Assembly (NCBI RefSeq): GCF_005696555.1
Contig: NZ_CP040005.1
Location: 3,033,490-3,097,489 of the forward strand
Source of the DNA: Actinomyces sp. oral taxon 171 str. F0337
GTDB taxonomy: Bacteria; Actinomycetota; Actinomycetes; Actinomycetales; Actinomycetaceae
Direction of reading: 5' to 3'
Length of the DNA: 64,000 nt
Part shown: positions 23,555-33,015 of the stretch, one piece after another
How positions within the stretch are numbered: the stretch's first letter is position 1
How the letters are laid out: each line of letters opens with the position of its first letter
Program-made: the position numbers and the translations under genes
The notes under the pieces: model-generated
What the model was told of the DNA's origin: nothing
The model's database searches: none
Seen by the model: only the letters and a program-made list of their open reading frames with translations

Positions 23555-24972
23555 CCATCTCCCTGCGCTTCGCCGCGCGCTCCGACGTCGGTCTGGTCCG
23601 CCAGTCCAACCAGGACTCGGGCTACGCAGGCCCCCATCTGTGCGTCCTGTGCGACGGGATGGGCGGACCGGCGGGCGGAGACATCGCCTCGGCGGTCGCC
23701 GTCGAGCACCTCATGCCCCTGGACGCCGACTCCCACCAGGCCGGCGAGCTGCTGGGCCTCATGCGCGACGCCGTCCAGGCCGCCCACACCGAGCTCGTCA
23801 CCCTGTCCTCGCAGGACCCCGACCTCGCCGGCCTGGGCACCACCTGCATCGGCGTCATGCGCAGCGGCAACAAGCTCGCCATGGTCCACGTGGGCGACTC
23901 ACGCGCCTACATGCTGCGCGACGGCACACTCACCCAGGTCACCACCGACCACACCTTCGTGGAGTACCTCGTGGAGACCGGGCGCCTCACCCGGGACCAG
24001 GCCCGCCAGCACCCGCAGCGCTCGGTGCTCCTGCGCGTCCTGGGGGACACCGAGGGCGAGGTCCAGCTCGACGAGTCGATCCGCGAGGCCGTTCCCGGCG
24101 ACCGCTGGCTGTTGTGCTCCGACGGCCTGAGCGGCCCGGTGACCGCCGAGACCATCGGCGAGGTCCTGGCCGGCGTCGCCGACCCCGGCCAGGCCGCCGA
24201 CCAGCTCATCGACCTGGCACTGCGCGCCGGCGGACCGGACAACGTCACCGCCGTCGTCTTCGACGTCGTCAAGGACGATCCCGAGCCGCAGACCGTCCCG
24301 CAGGTGGTGGGCAGCGCCGCCACCGAGCGCCTGGCCCAGGAGCGTGCCGCCGCCGCCCACCGCGCCGGTGGAGGGGACGCCGGGGCCAAGGACACCGAGG
24401 CCACCAGCCCCGCCGCCAAGGCCGCAGCCCTCCTGGCCACCCTGGAGGAGCAGGCCGGCCCCTCCTCCACGAAGGAGTCCTCCAAGGTCAACGACGCCAT
24501 TGCCGCCGAGGCCGCCACCCAGCAGAAGGCCCGACGCCGTCATCGTCGTCGGGTCCTCGTGGGCGGCCTCATCCTGCTGGTCACGCTCGTCGGTGCCAGC
24601 GCCCTGTTCTACCGCTGGACCCAGACCCGCTACTACGTCTCCACCGACGAGGGCAAGGTCGCCATCTACCAGGGGATCCCCCAGTCCGTCGGCCCCCTCA
24701 AGCTGAGCCACTCGGTCAAGACCTACGAGGACCTGCCGGTGAATAGCCTCGATCACAACATCCGCGAGCGCCTGGAGGCCACCGTCACCCAGTCGTCGAT
24801 GAGCGACGCGGAGACCTACGTGGACAAGACGGTCCGCTCCTACCGCAAGCCGGCCGCCGCCCCGCACAGCACCTCGGGTCCCACGGCCAGGCCCTCGTCC
24901 TCACCCACCTCCACCCCGTCGCCGGCCTCCACCACACCGACTCGGCCCGGTAAGCCCGGGCAGGAGGGGTGA
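23551..24972 (+). CDS. pstP: PP2C-family Ser/Thr phosphatase PstP
   Basis: 473-aa membrane protein phosphatase that reverses PknA/PknB phosphorylation. PP2C metal and catalytic motifs are intact in the first 240 residues: VRQSNQDSG, LCDGMGGPAGGD, VGDSRAYMLRDG, LCSDGLSGPV and GGPDNVTAVV. A linker of about 90 residues, one membrane helix (VLVGGLILLVTLVGASALFY) and an extracellular domain with a Ser/Thr/Pro-rich tail follow. The ATG overlaps the fhaB stop. Confidence 0.96.
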   Translation: MTISLRFAARSDVGLVRQSNQDSGYAGPHLCVLCDGMGGPAGGDIASAVAVEHLMPLDADSHQAGELLGLMRDAVQAAHTELVTLSSQDPDLAGLGTTCIGVMRSGNKLAMVHVGDSRAYMLRDGTLTQVTTDHTFVEYLVETGRLTRDQARQHPQRSVLLRVLGDTEGEVQLDESIREAVPGDRWLLCSDGLSGPVTAETIGEVLAGVADPGQAADQLIDLALRAGGPDNVTAVVFDVVKDDPEPQTVPQVVGSAATERLAQERAAAAHRAGGGDAGAKDTEATSPAAKAAALLATLEEQAGPSSTKESSKVNDAIAAEAATQQKARRRHRRRVLVGGLILLVTLVGASALFYRWTQTRYYVSTDEGKVAIYQGIPQSVGPLKLSHSVKTYEDLPVNSLDHNIRERLEATVTQSSMSDAETYVDKTVRSYRKPAAAPHSTSGPTARPSSSPTSTPSPASTTPTRPGKPGQEG

Positions 24973-24973
24973 G

Positions 24974-26674
24974 ATGACTGCTGCTCCCGGCCCCATGGGC
25001 GCCCCCGCGGGCGTCGCGACCATCCAGCCCGCCGGCGCCGCGCGATACTCGGGACGGTGGGCGGAGGCGGCGCTGCTCGGCGTCGCCCTGGTCCTGGGTC
25101 TGGGCGGCTTCGTGCTCACCGCTCTCAACCGCACCGGTTCATCCCCGGCGCAGACCGTGGTCGTGGCGATCGCCTTCCTCGCCCTGACCGTGGTCATGCA
25201 CCTGTGTGTGCGCTACGCCGCCCCGTGGGCCGATCCGGTCCTCCTGCCGACGGCGGTGGCGCTCAACGGGATCGGCCTGGCCATGATCCGACGCCTGGAC
25301 CTGGCCTATGAGCTCAACGAGCAGTGGCAGTTCTACGTGGGCTCCAAGCAGCTGGTCTGGACGCTGCTGGGCGTCGGCCTCTTCTGCGCCGTGCTCCTCC
25401 TGCTGCGCGACTACCGGCGCCTGAGGCGCTGGGACCGTTGGGCCATGTGGTCCGGCCTGGTCTTCCTCATCCTTCCCTTCGTCCCGGGCATCGGCCAGAG
25501 CATCAACGGAGCCCGGATCTGGATCCGGATCGGCCCCATGAGCTTCCAGCCGGCCGAGCTGTCCAAGGTGCTGCTGGCGGTCTTCTTCGCCTCCTACCTC
25601 GTGGCCAACCGGGACAACCTGGCCCTGGCGGGCCGCAAGATCCTGTGGATGAGCCTGCCGCGCGCCCGACACCTGGGCCCTCTGCTCATCGTGTGGGTCG
25701 CGAGCATCTGCGTCCTGGTCCTTCAGAAGGACCTGGGCTCCTCGGTCCTGCTGTTCGGCCTGTTCGTCGTCGTCCTGTACGTGGCCACCGACCGGCCCTC
25801 CTGGCTGCTCATCGGTACGGGTCTGTTCCTCCCGGCGGCGTGGTTCGCCGCCACGCACCTGGAGCATGTCAAGCAGCGCATCGATGGCTGGCTCCACGCC
25901 ACCGACAGCGCGGTGTTCAACGCCCAGGTCGGTGGCTCCTGGCAGCTGCTGACGGGCATGTTCGGGATGTCCACCGGCGGGCTCATGGGCGCCGGCTGGG
26001 GCAAGGGCTCACCGACCCTGGTCACCTTCGCCAACTCCGACTTCATCTTCGCCTCACTGGGTGAGGAGCTGGGCCTGACCGGCACGCTCGTCCTCCTCAT
26101 GCTCTACCTCGTTCTCATCCAGCGGGGGCTGCGCATCGCCGTCTCGCTGCGCGACGGCTTCGGCAAGCTCCTGGCCGTGGGCCTGTCCTTCGCCATCGCT
26201 CTGCAGATCTTCGTGGTCATCGGCGGCGTCACCCGGCTCATCCCACTGACGGGACTGACCCTGCCCTTCCTGGCCTACGGCGGCTCCTCACTCATCGCCA
26301 ACTGGATCATCCTGGCCCTGCTGCTGCGCCTGTCCGACGCCGCCCGGCGTCCGGCCACCCACGCGCCACGGATCATCGACACCGCCGAGCTGCCGCTCGC
26401 CCTGCGCCGTCGGGTCCAGGACGCCGGGGCCGAGGAGGCGATCGCCGAGGACGTCGACGACGCACCCACCGGAGCCGAGCAGGCCGACGTCGGCGGCTAC
26501 ACGTCCCCGTCGGCCGTACCCGGTCCCGGCGATCCACTGGACGATGCTCGCCCCGTCGTCGCCGTCAGTCCGGAGGCGCCGCCTCCGCCGCACACCGCAC
26601 CGGACGGGGGGACCCTGCGCTCATCGCGCGCCCCGGGCTTCACTGAGGACAGCGACAGGAGGCAGCAGCCATGA
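24974..26674 (+). CDS. rodA: RodA/FtsW-family peptidoglycan glycosyltransferase
   Basis: 566-aa SEDS polymerase that builds glycan strands from lipid II with a class B PBP. Multiple helices are present with the SEDS hallmarks INGARIWIRIGPMSFQPAELSKVLLAVFFASYL and the extracellular loop ending in GWGKGSPTLVTFANSDFIFASLGEELGL, plus TLPFLAYGGSSLIANW. A cytoplasmic tail of about 110 residues rich in Pro/Ala/Asp extends beyond the last helix. It starts one base after the pstP stop and overlaps pbpA (ATGA); the PBP directly next to it is the cognate transpeptidase. Confidence 0.96.
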   Translation: MTAAPGPMGAPAGVATIQPAGAARYSGRWAEAALLGVALVLGLGGFVLTALNRTGSSPAQTVVVAIAFLALTVVMHLCVRYAAPWADPVLLPTAVALNGIGLAMIRRLDLAYELNEQWQFYVGSKQLVWTLLGVGLFCAVLLLLRDYRRLRRWDRWAMWSGLVFLILPFVPGIGQSINGARIWIRIGPMSFQPAELSKVLLAVFFASYLVANRDNLALAGRKILWMSLPRARHLGPLLIVWVASICVLVLQKDLGSSVLLFGLFVVVLYVATDRPSWLLIGTGLFLPAAWFAATHLEHVKQRIDGWLHATDSAVFNAQVGGSWQLLTGMFGMSTGGLMGAGWGKGSPTLVTFANSDFIFASLGEELGLTGTLVLLMLYLVLIQRGLRIAVSLRDGFGKLLAVGLSFAIALQIFVVIGGVTRLIPLTGLTLPFLAYGGSSLIANWIILALLLRLSDAARRPATHAPRIIDTAELPLALRRRVQDAGAEEAIAEDVDDAPTGAEQADVGGYTSPSAVPGPGDPLDDARPVVAVSPEAPPPPHTAPDGGTLRSSRAPGFTEDSDRRQQP

Positions 26675-28173
26675 ACCGACAGATCCGTCAGGTCGCCTTC
26701 CTGGTGCTGGTCATGTTCACCGCGCTGGCCCTGTCCGTCACCAGCGTCCAGGGGCTGGCCCGCCCCTCCGTGTGGGAACCGTGGTCGGCCAACGGGGCCC
26801 TCAACTCCGACCCGCGCAACCGCCGCGCCGTCAACCGCAACTTCGACACCGAGCGCGGCCCGATCCTCCTGGCCGGCGGCACCACGATCGCCAGCACCCA
26901 GAAGTCCGACGACGGTCAGGGCTCCGAGGACTACCAGCGCGTCTACGCCAACGGACCGCTCTACGCCCCGGTGACCGGCTACTTCTCGCCCGCCTTCGCC
27001 TCCATGACCGGCATGGAGAAGGAGGGCAACTCCGTGCTCAACGGGGACGACCCCTCGCTGTTCTCCTCCCGGATCAAGACCCTCATCACCGGTGACTCCC
27101 AGAGGGGCGGGGCCGTTGAGCTGACCATCAAGCCCGAGATCCAGCAGGCCGCCTACGACGCCCTGGCCGGGCGCGAGGGCGCCGTCGTCGCCCTGGACCC
27201 CAGCACCGGAGCCATCCTCGCCCTGGTCTCCTCGCCCTCCTACGACCCCTCGGCCTTCGCCACCCGCGACGGGAACGCCGCCAACGAGGCCAACACGACC
27301 CTCAGCCAGGACCCCTCCCGTCCCCTGGACAACCGGGCCATCGCCGGTAACCGCTACCCGCCGGGGTCGACCTTCAAGATCATCACCACAGCGGCGGCGC
27401 TGCGCACCGGCAAGATCACGACGGACGCCGAGGTCGACGCCCCCGACACCATCACCCTGCCGGGCACCAACCACGCGCTGGAGAACTACGGCGGAGAGTC
27501 CTGCGGCGGCAGTCGGACCACCTTCACCTACGCCTTCGCCGAGTCCTGCAACACCCCCTTCGCCCAGCTGGCCATGAACGTCGGCGAGAAGGAGCTCTCC
27601 AAGGAGGCGAAGAACTGGGGCTTCGACTCCGACCTGTCCATCCCGCTGAAGGTCACGCCGTCGACATACCCGGACAACGACTCACAGGCCCAGACCGCAA
27701 TGGCCGGCATCGGTCAGGCCTCGGTGCAGGCGACTCCGCTCATGATGGCGATGGTGGCCGCCACCGTGGCCAACAAGGGCGAGCAGATGACCCCCTACCT
27801 GGTCTCACGCACCCTGGACCCCGACCTCAACGAGGTCAGCGCCACCTCCACGAAGGTGGCCCGCACCCCGATCGACTCCACCACCGCCTCGTCCCTGACC
27901 TCCCTCATGCAGGAGGCCGTCGCCAACGGCACGGGCACCAGCGCCCAGGTCGCCGGGGTCCAGGTGGCAGGAAAGACCGGTACCGCGGAGACCGGCACGG
28001 GCAGTGGCCCGACCACCTGGTTCGTGGGCTTCGCCGGCACCGACATCAGCAAGCCTCAGATCGCGCTGGCCGTCGTGCTCGACGGTAAGACCGAGACCGA
28101 GGACGGCGCCACTGGTGGCAAGGTGGCCGGTCCCGTCGCCGCCAAGGTCATCGATGCGGCGGTGAACCAGTGA
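26671..28173 (+). CDS. pbpA: Class B penicillin-binding protein PbpA
   Basis: 500-aa transpeptidase anchored by one N-terminal helix (VAFLVLVMFTALALSVTS). The three active-site motifs are in order: SXXK as GSTFK (catalytic Ser, near residue 233), SXN as SCN (near 291) and KTG in VAGKTGTAETG (near 434). It cross-links glycan made by RodA and is the usual partner in this operon. Overlaps rodA and pknA by four bases each. Confidence 0.96.
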   Translation: MNRQIRQVAFLVLVMFTALALSVTSVQGLARPSVWEPWSANGALNSDPRNRRAVNRNFDTERGPILLAGGTTIASTQKSDDGQGSEDYQRVYANGPLYAPVTGYFSPAFASMTGMEKEGNSVLNGDDPSLFSSRIKTLITGDSQRGGAVELTIKPEIQQAAYDALAGREGAVVALDPSTGAILALVSSPSYDPSAFATRDGNAANEANTTLSQDPSRPLDNRAIAGNRYPPGSTFKIITTAAALRTGKITTDAEVDAPDTITLPGTNHALENYGGESCGGSRTTFTYAFAESCNTPFAQLAMNVGEKELSKEAKNWGFDSDLSIPLKVTPSTYPDNDSQAQTAMAGIGQASVQATPLMMAMVAATVANKGEQMTPYLVSRTLDPDLNEVSATSTKVARTPIDSTTASSLTSLMQEAVANGTGTSAQVAGVQVAGKTGTAETGTGSGPTTWFVGFAGTDISKPQIALAVVLDGKTETEDGATGGKVAGPVAAKVIDAAVNQ

Positions 28174-29297
28174 AACCTGTTGCGGGGCTCCAGCTCCAGG
28201 GCCGCTACGAGCTGGTGGAGCAGATCGCCCTGGGCGGTATGGGCCAGGTGTGGCGCGCCACCGACCTGCGTTCGGGCCGGGCGGTGGCCGCCAAGATCCT
28301 GCGCCCCGAGCTGACCGGCGACGAGATCTTCCTGTCCCGCCTGCGCGCGGAGGCCAAGAACTCTCGGGGTCTGCGCCACCCGAACCTCGCCGTCGTCCTG
28401 GACTCCGGGGAGAAGGACGGGACCGGCTGGCTCATCATGGAGCTCGTCCAGGGGCGCGCCCTGTCCGACATCATCGCCGAGAAGGGGACCCTGTCACCCG
28501 CCGAGATCCTGCCGGTCCTGGCTCAGGTCGCCCGCGCCCTCCAGGTCGTCCACGACTCCGGCGTCGTCCACCGGGACGTCAAGCCCTCCAACATCCTCAT
28601 CAACCGCGAGGGCCTGGCCAAGCTCACCGACTTCGGCATCTCCACCGGCATCAACCAGCGCCCGCTGACGGCCTCCGGCATGGTGATGGGCACGGCCCAG
28701 TACCTCGCCCCCGAGCAGGCCATGGGCAATATGGCCACCCCGGCCGGTGACCTCTACGGGCTGGGCATCATCGCCTACGAGGCCCTGGTGGGGCGGCGCC
28801 CCTTCAGCGGAGCCACCCAGGTGGACATCGCCTTCGCGCACGTCAACGAGGAGGTGCCCGCCCTTCCCGACGCCGTCCCGCCTCAGGTCCAGGCCATCAT
28901 CCTCAAGCTGCTGGCCAAGAAGCCCTCCGACCGGCCGCACTCCGCTCGTGAGGTGGCCCGCGCCCTGGACCGGGCGGTGGTGAACCTGCCCACGGATGCG
29001 TGGGACCCCCGTGAGGCGCTCAGCTGGGAGTCCACCGGCCGCCGTGGCCCGCAGACCCGCGAGCTGCCCCAGCCCGCCACCGTACGTCCCGGCCGTCACG
29101 CGGCTCAGGAGCCGACGCCGTCTCGCACCGCCCGGCACGCCTCGGGTCGGTCCTTTCTCGGTCTCAACCTGCTGACCCTGAGGGTCCTCATCCCGGCCCT
29201 CTCGCTCATCACCCTGCACAGCACGGGTACGCTTGCCCATGCGCATCAGGTCGTGCCAGCCTTGATGCTGAGCATCCCTGTCAAGGAGGTACTGTGA
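28170..29297 (+). CDS. pknA: Serine/threonine protein kinase PknA
   Basis: 375-aa Hanks-type kinase. Kinase domain (about 9-270): glycine loop LGGMGQVW, catalytic Lys in AAKIL, catalytic loop VVHRDVKPSNILI, DFGIS, and APEQAM. A short linker and one C-terminal hydrophobic segment (FLGLNLLTLRVLIPALSLITL) end the protein with almost no extracellular part. This tail is encoded right up to the AAGGAGGT ribosome site of pknB. It controls cell shape and division targets together with PknB. Confidence 0.95.
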   Translation: MKPVAGLQLQGRYELVEQIALGGMGQVWRATDLRSGRAVAAKILRPELTGDEIFLSRLRAEAKNSRGLRHPNLAVVLDSGEKDGTGWLIMELVQGRALSDIIAEKGTLSPAEILPVLAQVARALQVVHDSGVVHRDVKPSNILINREGLAKLTDFGISTGINQRPLTASGMVMGTAQYLAPEQAMGNMATPAGDLYGLGIIAYEALVGRRPFSGATQVDIAFAHVNEEVPALPDAVPPQVQAIILKLLAKKPSDRPHSAREVARALDRAVVNLPTDAWDPREALSWESTGRRGPQTRELPQPATVRPGRHAAQEPTPSRTARHASGRSFLGLNLLTLRVLIPALSLITLHSTGTLAHAHQVVPALMLSIPVKEVL

Positions 29298-31339
29298 CCA
29301 GTCAGTTCCCCCAGGTCCTCGCGGGCCGTTACGAGATCCGCGACCTCATCGGACGTGGTGGTATGGCAGAGGTGCACCTCGGCTACGACACTCGCCTGTC
29401 ACGGGTCGTGGCCATCAAGCTGCTGCGTTCGGACATCGCCGGCGACCCCACCTTCCAGGCCCGCTTCCGCCGTGAGGCCCAGTCCGCGGCGGCGCTCAAC
29501 CACCCCGCCGTCGTGGCCGTCTACGACTCCGGTGAGGAGGAGCTCCTTCAGCCCGGCGGCGCCAGCCGCACCGTCCCCTACATCGTCATGGAGTACATCG
29601 AGGGGCACACGGTGCGCGAGCTCCTCAGCGAGGGCGAGGCCGTCCCGATCACGGAGGCGGTGGAGATCGTCTCCGGTGTCCTGGACGCCCTGGAGTACTC
29701 CCACCGGGTGGGGATCGTCCACCGCGACATCAAGCCCGGAAACATCATGCTGACCTCCACCGGCGCGGTGAAGGTCATGGACTTCGGCATCGCTCGGGCC
29801 ATTGAGGACTCCGCCTCCACGGTGACCCAGACCCACACGGTGGTGGGCACTGCCCAGTACCTCTCCCCGGAGCAGGCGCGCGGTGAGTCCGTGGACGCCC
29901 GCTCGGACCTGTACTCCACCGGTTGCCTCCTCTACGAGCTACTCACCGGCCAGCCGCCCTTCCAGGGTGACTCCGCCGTGGCCATCGCCTACCAGCACGT
30001 GAGGGAGATCCCCAAGCGTCCCTCGTCGCTGGCGGCCGATGTCCCCGAGTCCCTGGACCGAGTGATCCTCAAGTCGCTGGCCAAGAGCCGCGAGGACCGT
30101 TATCAGGATGCCGCCCACATGCGCGCCGACCTGCAGGCGGCCGCCCGGGGGATGTCCGTGGCCGCGCCGGCCGCCGACTCCTGGTCCCCGGCCACCTCGG
30201 TCATGGCCTCACCGGCCACCGCAGCGGTTCAGCCCACCTCCGCCTTCGCCCAGGTGGCCTCCGAGCCCTCTCCGGCGTCCACGGTCAAGGAGGGCGAGGA
30301 GCCGGAGAAGAGGTCCAGGAGCCACGCCTGGATCTGGATCCTCGTGTTCCTGCTGTTCGTGGCCCTGGCCGTCGTCGCCGGACGGTGGGCCTCCGGGGCC
30401 TTCGACAGCCGGCCCACTCCGACACAGAGCCCAACCGTCAGCAAGGTGGAGGTCCCCGACACCTCCGGTCAGGACGAGGAGTCGGCCAAGAAGACCATTG
30501 AGGACGCCGGCCTGAAGTTCGCCAAGGACGAGGTCGCCAACGAGGAGGTCAGCGCGGGCCTGGCCGTCTCCTCCGACCCGGGCAAGGGCACGAAGGTCGA
30601 GTCGGGCTCCACCGTCACCGTCCACTTCTCCACCGGATCGGCCATGGTCAAGGTTCCCGACCTGGCCGGCAAGACCCAGGAGGACGCCCGCAAGGCCCTC
30701 AAGGACGCCGGGCTCGAGGGAGGCAACACCTCCCAGGAGGACTCCGCCACGGTCGCGAAGGACCGGGTCATCTACACCAACCCGACGACGGGGAGCTCCG
30801 TTGCGCGTGGTACCACGGTGGACCTGGTGCTCTCCACCGGCAATACCTCCGTCCCCGACGTCGCCGGCCAGGACGAGGCCACAGCGAAGAAGGCCATTGA
30901 GGACGCCGGCCTGAAGTTCAAGAAGGGCGATGACGTCGCCTCCGCCGATGTTGAGCGCGGCAAGGCCGTCTCCTCCGACCCGGCCGCAGGCTCCAGCGCC
31001 TCAGCGGGAGACACGATCACCGTGCACTTCTCCAGCGGTGCCGCGGCCACGCCGACGCCGAACGGCACCGTGACGATTCCCAACAACCTCAACGGCAAGA
31101 CCGCTGACGAAGCGGCTGCCGATCTGCAGAATCTCGGGCTCACCGTCACCATGGACCCCAAGTCCTCGGACAAGGTGGACGCCGGTAAGGTCATTGGCAC
31201 GAACCCGAAGGCCGGCTCTCAGGTGCGCGCCGGATCCACCGTCAACCTCACGGTCTCCACCGGTAAAGACGGTGCCGACAACAACCAGCAGCCCGGTGAC
31301 CCCAATCCTGGCGGTGGGGGGAACAACAACGGCGGCTGA
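29294..31339 (+). CDS. pknB: Serine/threonine protein kinase PknB with four PASTA domains
   Basis: 681-aa receptor kinase sensing peptidoglycan fragments or lipid II. Kinase domain about 9-275 (GRGGMAEVHLGYD, AIKLLR, IVHRDIKPGNIM, DFGIARA); linker; one membrane helix (WIWILVFLLFVALAVVAGRW, near 345-364); then four extracellular PASTA repeats from about residue 385 and a Gly/Asn-rich tail. PASTA 1 and 3 are unusually alike (shared IEDAGLKF and AVSSDP), suggesting a recent internal duplication. Starts at GTG overlapping pknA, behind AAGGAGGT. Last gene of the operon. Confidence 0.97.
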   Translation: MTSQFPQVLAGRYEIRDLIGRGGMAEVHLGYDTRLSRVVAIKLLRSDIAGDPTFQARFRREAQSAAALNHPAVVAVYDSGEEELLQPGGASRTVPYIVMEYIEGHTVRELLSEGEAVPITEAVEIVSGVLDALEYSHRVGIVHRDIKPGNIMLTSTGAVKVMDFGIARAIEDSASTVTQTHTVVGTAQYLSPEQARGESVDARSDLYSTGCLLYELLTGQPPFQGDSAVAIAYQHVREIPKRPSSLAADVPESLDRVILKSLAKSREDRYQDAAHMRADLQAAARGMSVAAPAADSWSPATSVMASPATAAVQPTSAFAQVASEPSPASTVKEGEEPEKRSRSHAWIWILVFLLFVALAVVAGRWASGAFDSRPTPTQSPTVSKVEVPDTSGQDEESAKKTIEDAGLKFAKDEVANEEVSAGLAVSSDPGKGTKVESGSTVTVHFSTGSAMVKVPDLAGKTQEDARKALKDAGLEGGNTSQEDSATVAKDRVIYTNPTTGSSVARGTTVDLVLSTGNTSVPDVAGQDEATAKKAIEDAGLKFKKGDDVASADVERGKAVSSDPAAGSSASAGDTITVHFSSGAAATPTPNGTVTIPNNLNGKTADEAAADLQNLGLTVTMDPKSSDKVDAGKVIGTNPKAGSQVRAGSTVNLTVSTGKDGADNNQQPGDPNPGGGGNNNGG

Positions 31340-31740
31340 GCGCCTGAGTGGCCATGGCGCAGCGCTTGGGCTGAGCCCTTCACTCAGGTGGCCGGCCCCG
31401 TGGATCGGGACCGGACCTGACGTCGTCCTGTCACGCCTTGTGCGCGCACAACTGACCCCGCGCCTCGTCCAGGACGCACCTGAGGCTGCGAGTACTGCCC
31501 CCACGGGTGCAGACCGTGAGCCTTAGGTACGACCTCGCCCCCCCGGGGCACGCGCCTCCGGCAGACCCTCATCACCGAAGGCGACATTCCACGCGACCGG
31601 GTGCGTGTCCTTCCAGCCGGGGCCACCCTGCGCGTTCGGGGACCACATTCCTGTCCCCGACGGCGTCGAGTGCCCCTGGCCGTACAGATATGTCCCCGCA
31701 CGCGTCACATGTCCCCGGCCGCGCGGGACCCCGGCTCGGC
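31340..31740. other. 401-bp intergenic region between convergent genes
   Basis: No gene supported. It contains the third, partly rearranged copy of the R-GGGGACAT repeat. Short frames here read through the repeat in several directions and are artefacts. Confidence 0.65.
31581..31727. repeat. Dispersed repeat family R-GGGGACAT, copy 3 (rearranged)
   Basis: The core CCCTGCGCGTTCGGGGACCA and the block CTGTCCCCGACGGCGTCGAG (in 31655-31690) match copies 1 and 2. Left of the core, GCGACATTCC...CCGGGTGCGTGTCCTTC (31581-31613) is the reverse complement of the tail seen at the right end of copy 1. So the tail block is inverted in this copy, or a second copy abuts in the opposite orientation. Confidence 0.65.
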
Positions 31741-32931
31741 TCAGATGCCGCGGGCGGACAGGACGCCGTCGATGGCGCGCAGCTCCTTAAGGACCTTGGG
31801 CTCGATCTCGCCCTCGACGTCCACCAGCGTCACCGCCAGCTCGCCGCGCGACTTGTTGAGCAGGTTGGCGATGTTCTGCCCGTGCTGGGCCACGATCGTG
31901 GAGACCTGGCCGACCATGTTGGGCACGTTGCGGTTGACGATGACGAGCCGGTGCGTGCCCTCCTGCCGGGCCATGACGGCCTCGGGGAAGTTCACCGAGT
32001 TGTGGACCTGCCCGTCCTCGAGGAAGCCGCGCAGGGAGTCCACCGCCATCATGGCGCAGTTGCGCTCGGCCTCCTTGGTGGAGGCGCCCAGGTGGGGCAG
32101 GGAGATGCACTTGGGGTGCTTGTGGACCTGCGTGGAGGGGAAGTCGCACACGTAGCCACCCAGCGTGCCCTCGTCCAGGGCCGCCACGACGGCGTCGGTG
32201 TCGACGATCTCGGCCCGCGCGAAGTTGAGCAGCACCGCGGTCTCCTCCATGAGGGCCAGACGCTGGGTACTCACCAGCCCACGGGTGGCGGGGATGAGGG
32301 GCACGTGGACGGTGAGGATGTCGGCACGGCGGAAGACCTCCTCCATGGAGCCGGCCCGCTCGACCTCGGCGCTCAGGTGCCAAGCGTGCTCCACGGAGAT
32401 GCCCGGGTCGAAGCCGACGACGTTGAGCCCCAGCCCCAGGGCGGCATTGGCCACCTGCACACCGATGGCCCCCAGCCCGATGACGCCGAGCGTGCGGCCG
32501 GGAAGCTCGAATCCGACGAACTGCTTCTTGCCGGCCTCCACGGCCTTGGCGATCTCGGCGTCGTCGCCATCGAGGGTGTGGGCGAAGCGAGCCGCCGGGA
32601 TGAGGTTGCGCGAGGCGATGAACAGGCCCGCCAGGACCAGCTCCTTGACGGCGTTGGCGTTGGCGCCGGGGGTGTTGAAGACGGGCACGCCGCGCTCGGT
32701 GAGCGCCTCGACCGGAATGTTGTTGGTGCCGGCGCCGGCGCGGGCCACGGCCAGGACCGAGTCCTCGATGGGGGTGTCGTGGAGCTTGGCCGAGCGCACC
32801 AGGAGGGCGTCGGGCTCCTCCACGGAGCCACCGACCTCGTAGAGCTCGTCGGGCAGACGGGACAGGCCGGCCCCGGAGATGGCGTTGAGGGTGCGGATGC
32901 GGAACTTGTGGTCAACGCGGCTGGTGGTCAC
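31741..32931 (-). CDS. serA: D-3-phosphoglycerate dehydrogenase
   Basis: 396-aa first enzyme of serine synthesis (3-phosphoglycerate to phosphohydroxypyruvate, NAD-dependent). Shows VRSAKLHDTPI, RAGAGTNNIPV, the Rossmann motif GVIGLGAIGVQVANAALGLG, the catalytic Arg/Glu/His regions (NFARAEIVD, SLPHLGASTKEAE) and a C-terminal ACT domain (HRLVIVNRNVPNMVGQVSTIVAQHGQNIANLL). It is the short type lacking the ASB domain of mycobacterial SerA. It starts at GTG 32931, 84 bases after serC on the same strand, so the two probably form an operon. Confidence 0.95.
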   Translation of the reverse strand: MTTSRVDHKFRIRTLNAISGAGLSRLPDELYEVGGSVEEPDALLVRSAKLHDTPIEDSVLAVARAGAGTNNIPVEALTERGVPVFNTPGANANAVKELVLAGLFIASRNLIPAARFAHTLDGDDAEIAKAVEAGKKQFVGFELPGRTLGVIGLGAIGVQVANAALGLGLNVVGFDPGISVEHAWHLSAEVERAGSMEEVFRRADILTVHVPLIPATRGLVSTQRLALMEETAVLLNFARAEIVDTDAVVAALDEGTLGGYVCDFPSTQVHKHPKCISLPHLGASTKEAERNCAMMAVDSLRGFLEDGQVHNSVNFPEAVMARQEGTHRLVIVNRNVPNMVGQVSTIVAQHGQNIANLLNKSRGELAVTLVDVEGEIEPKVLKELRAIDGVLSARGI

Positions 32932-33015
32932 GGAGATACTTTCTGCAGGACGGTCCGGGTGGAGGAGGGTTGTGACGGGCGGCCGGGCCCGCAGGCCGGG
33001 CGGGACGGCGGGCGC

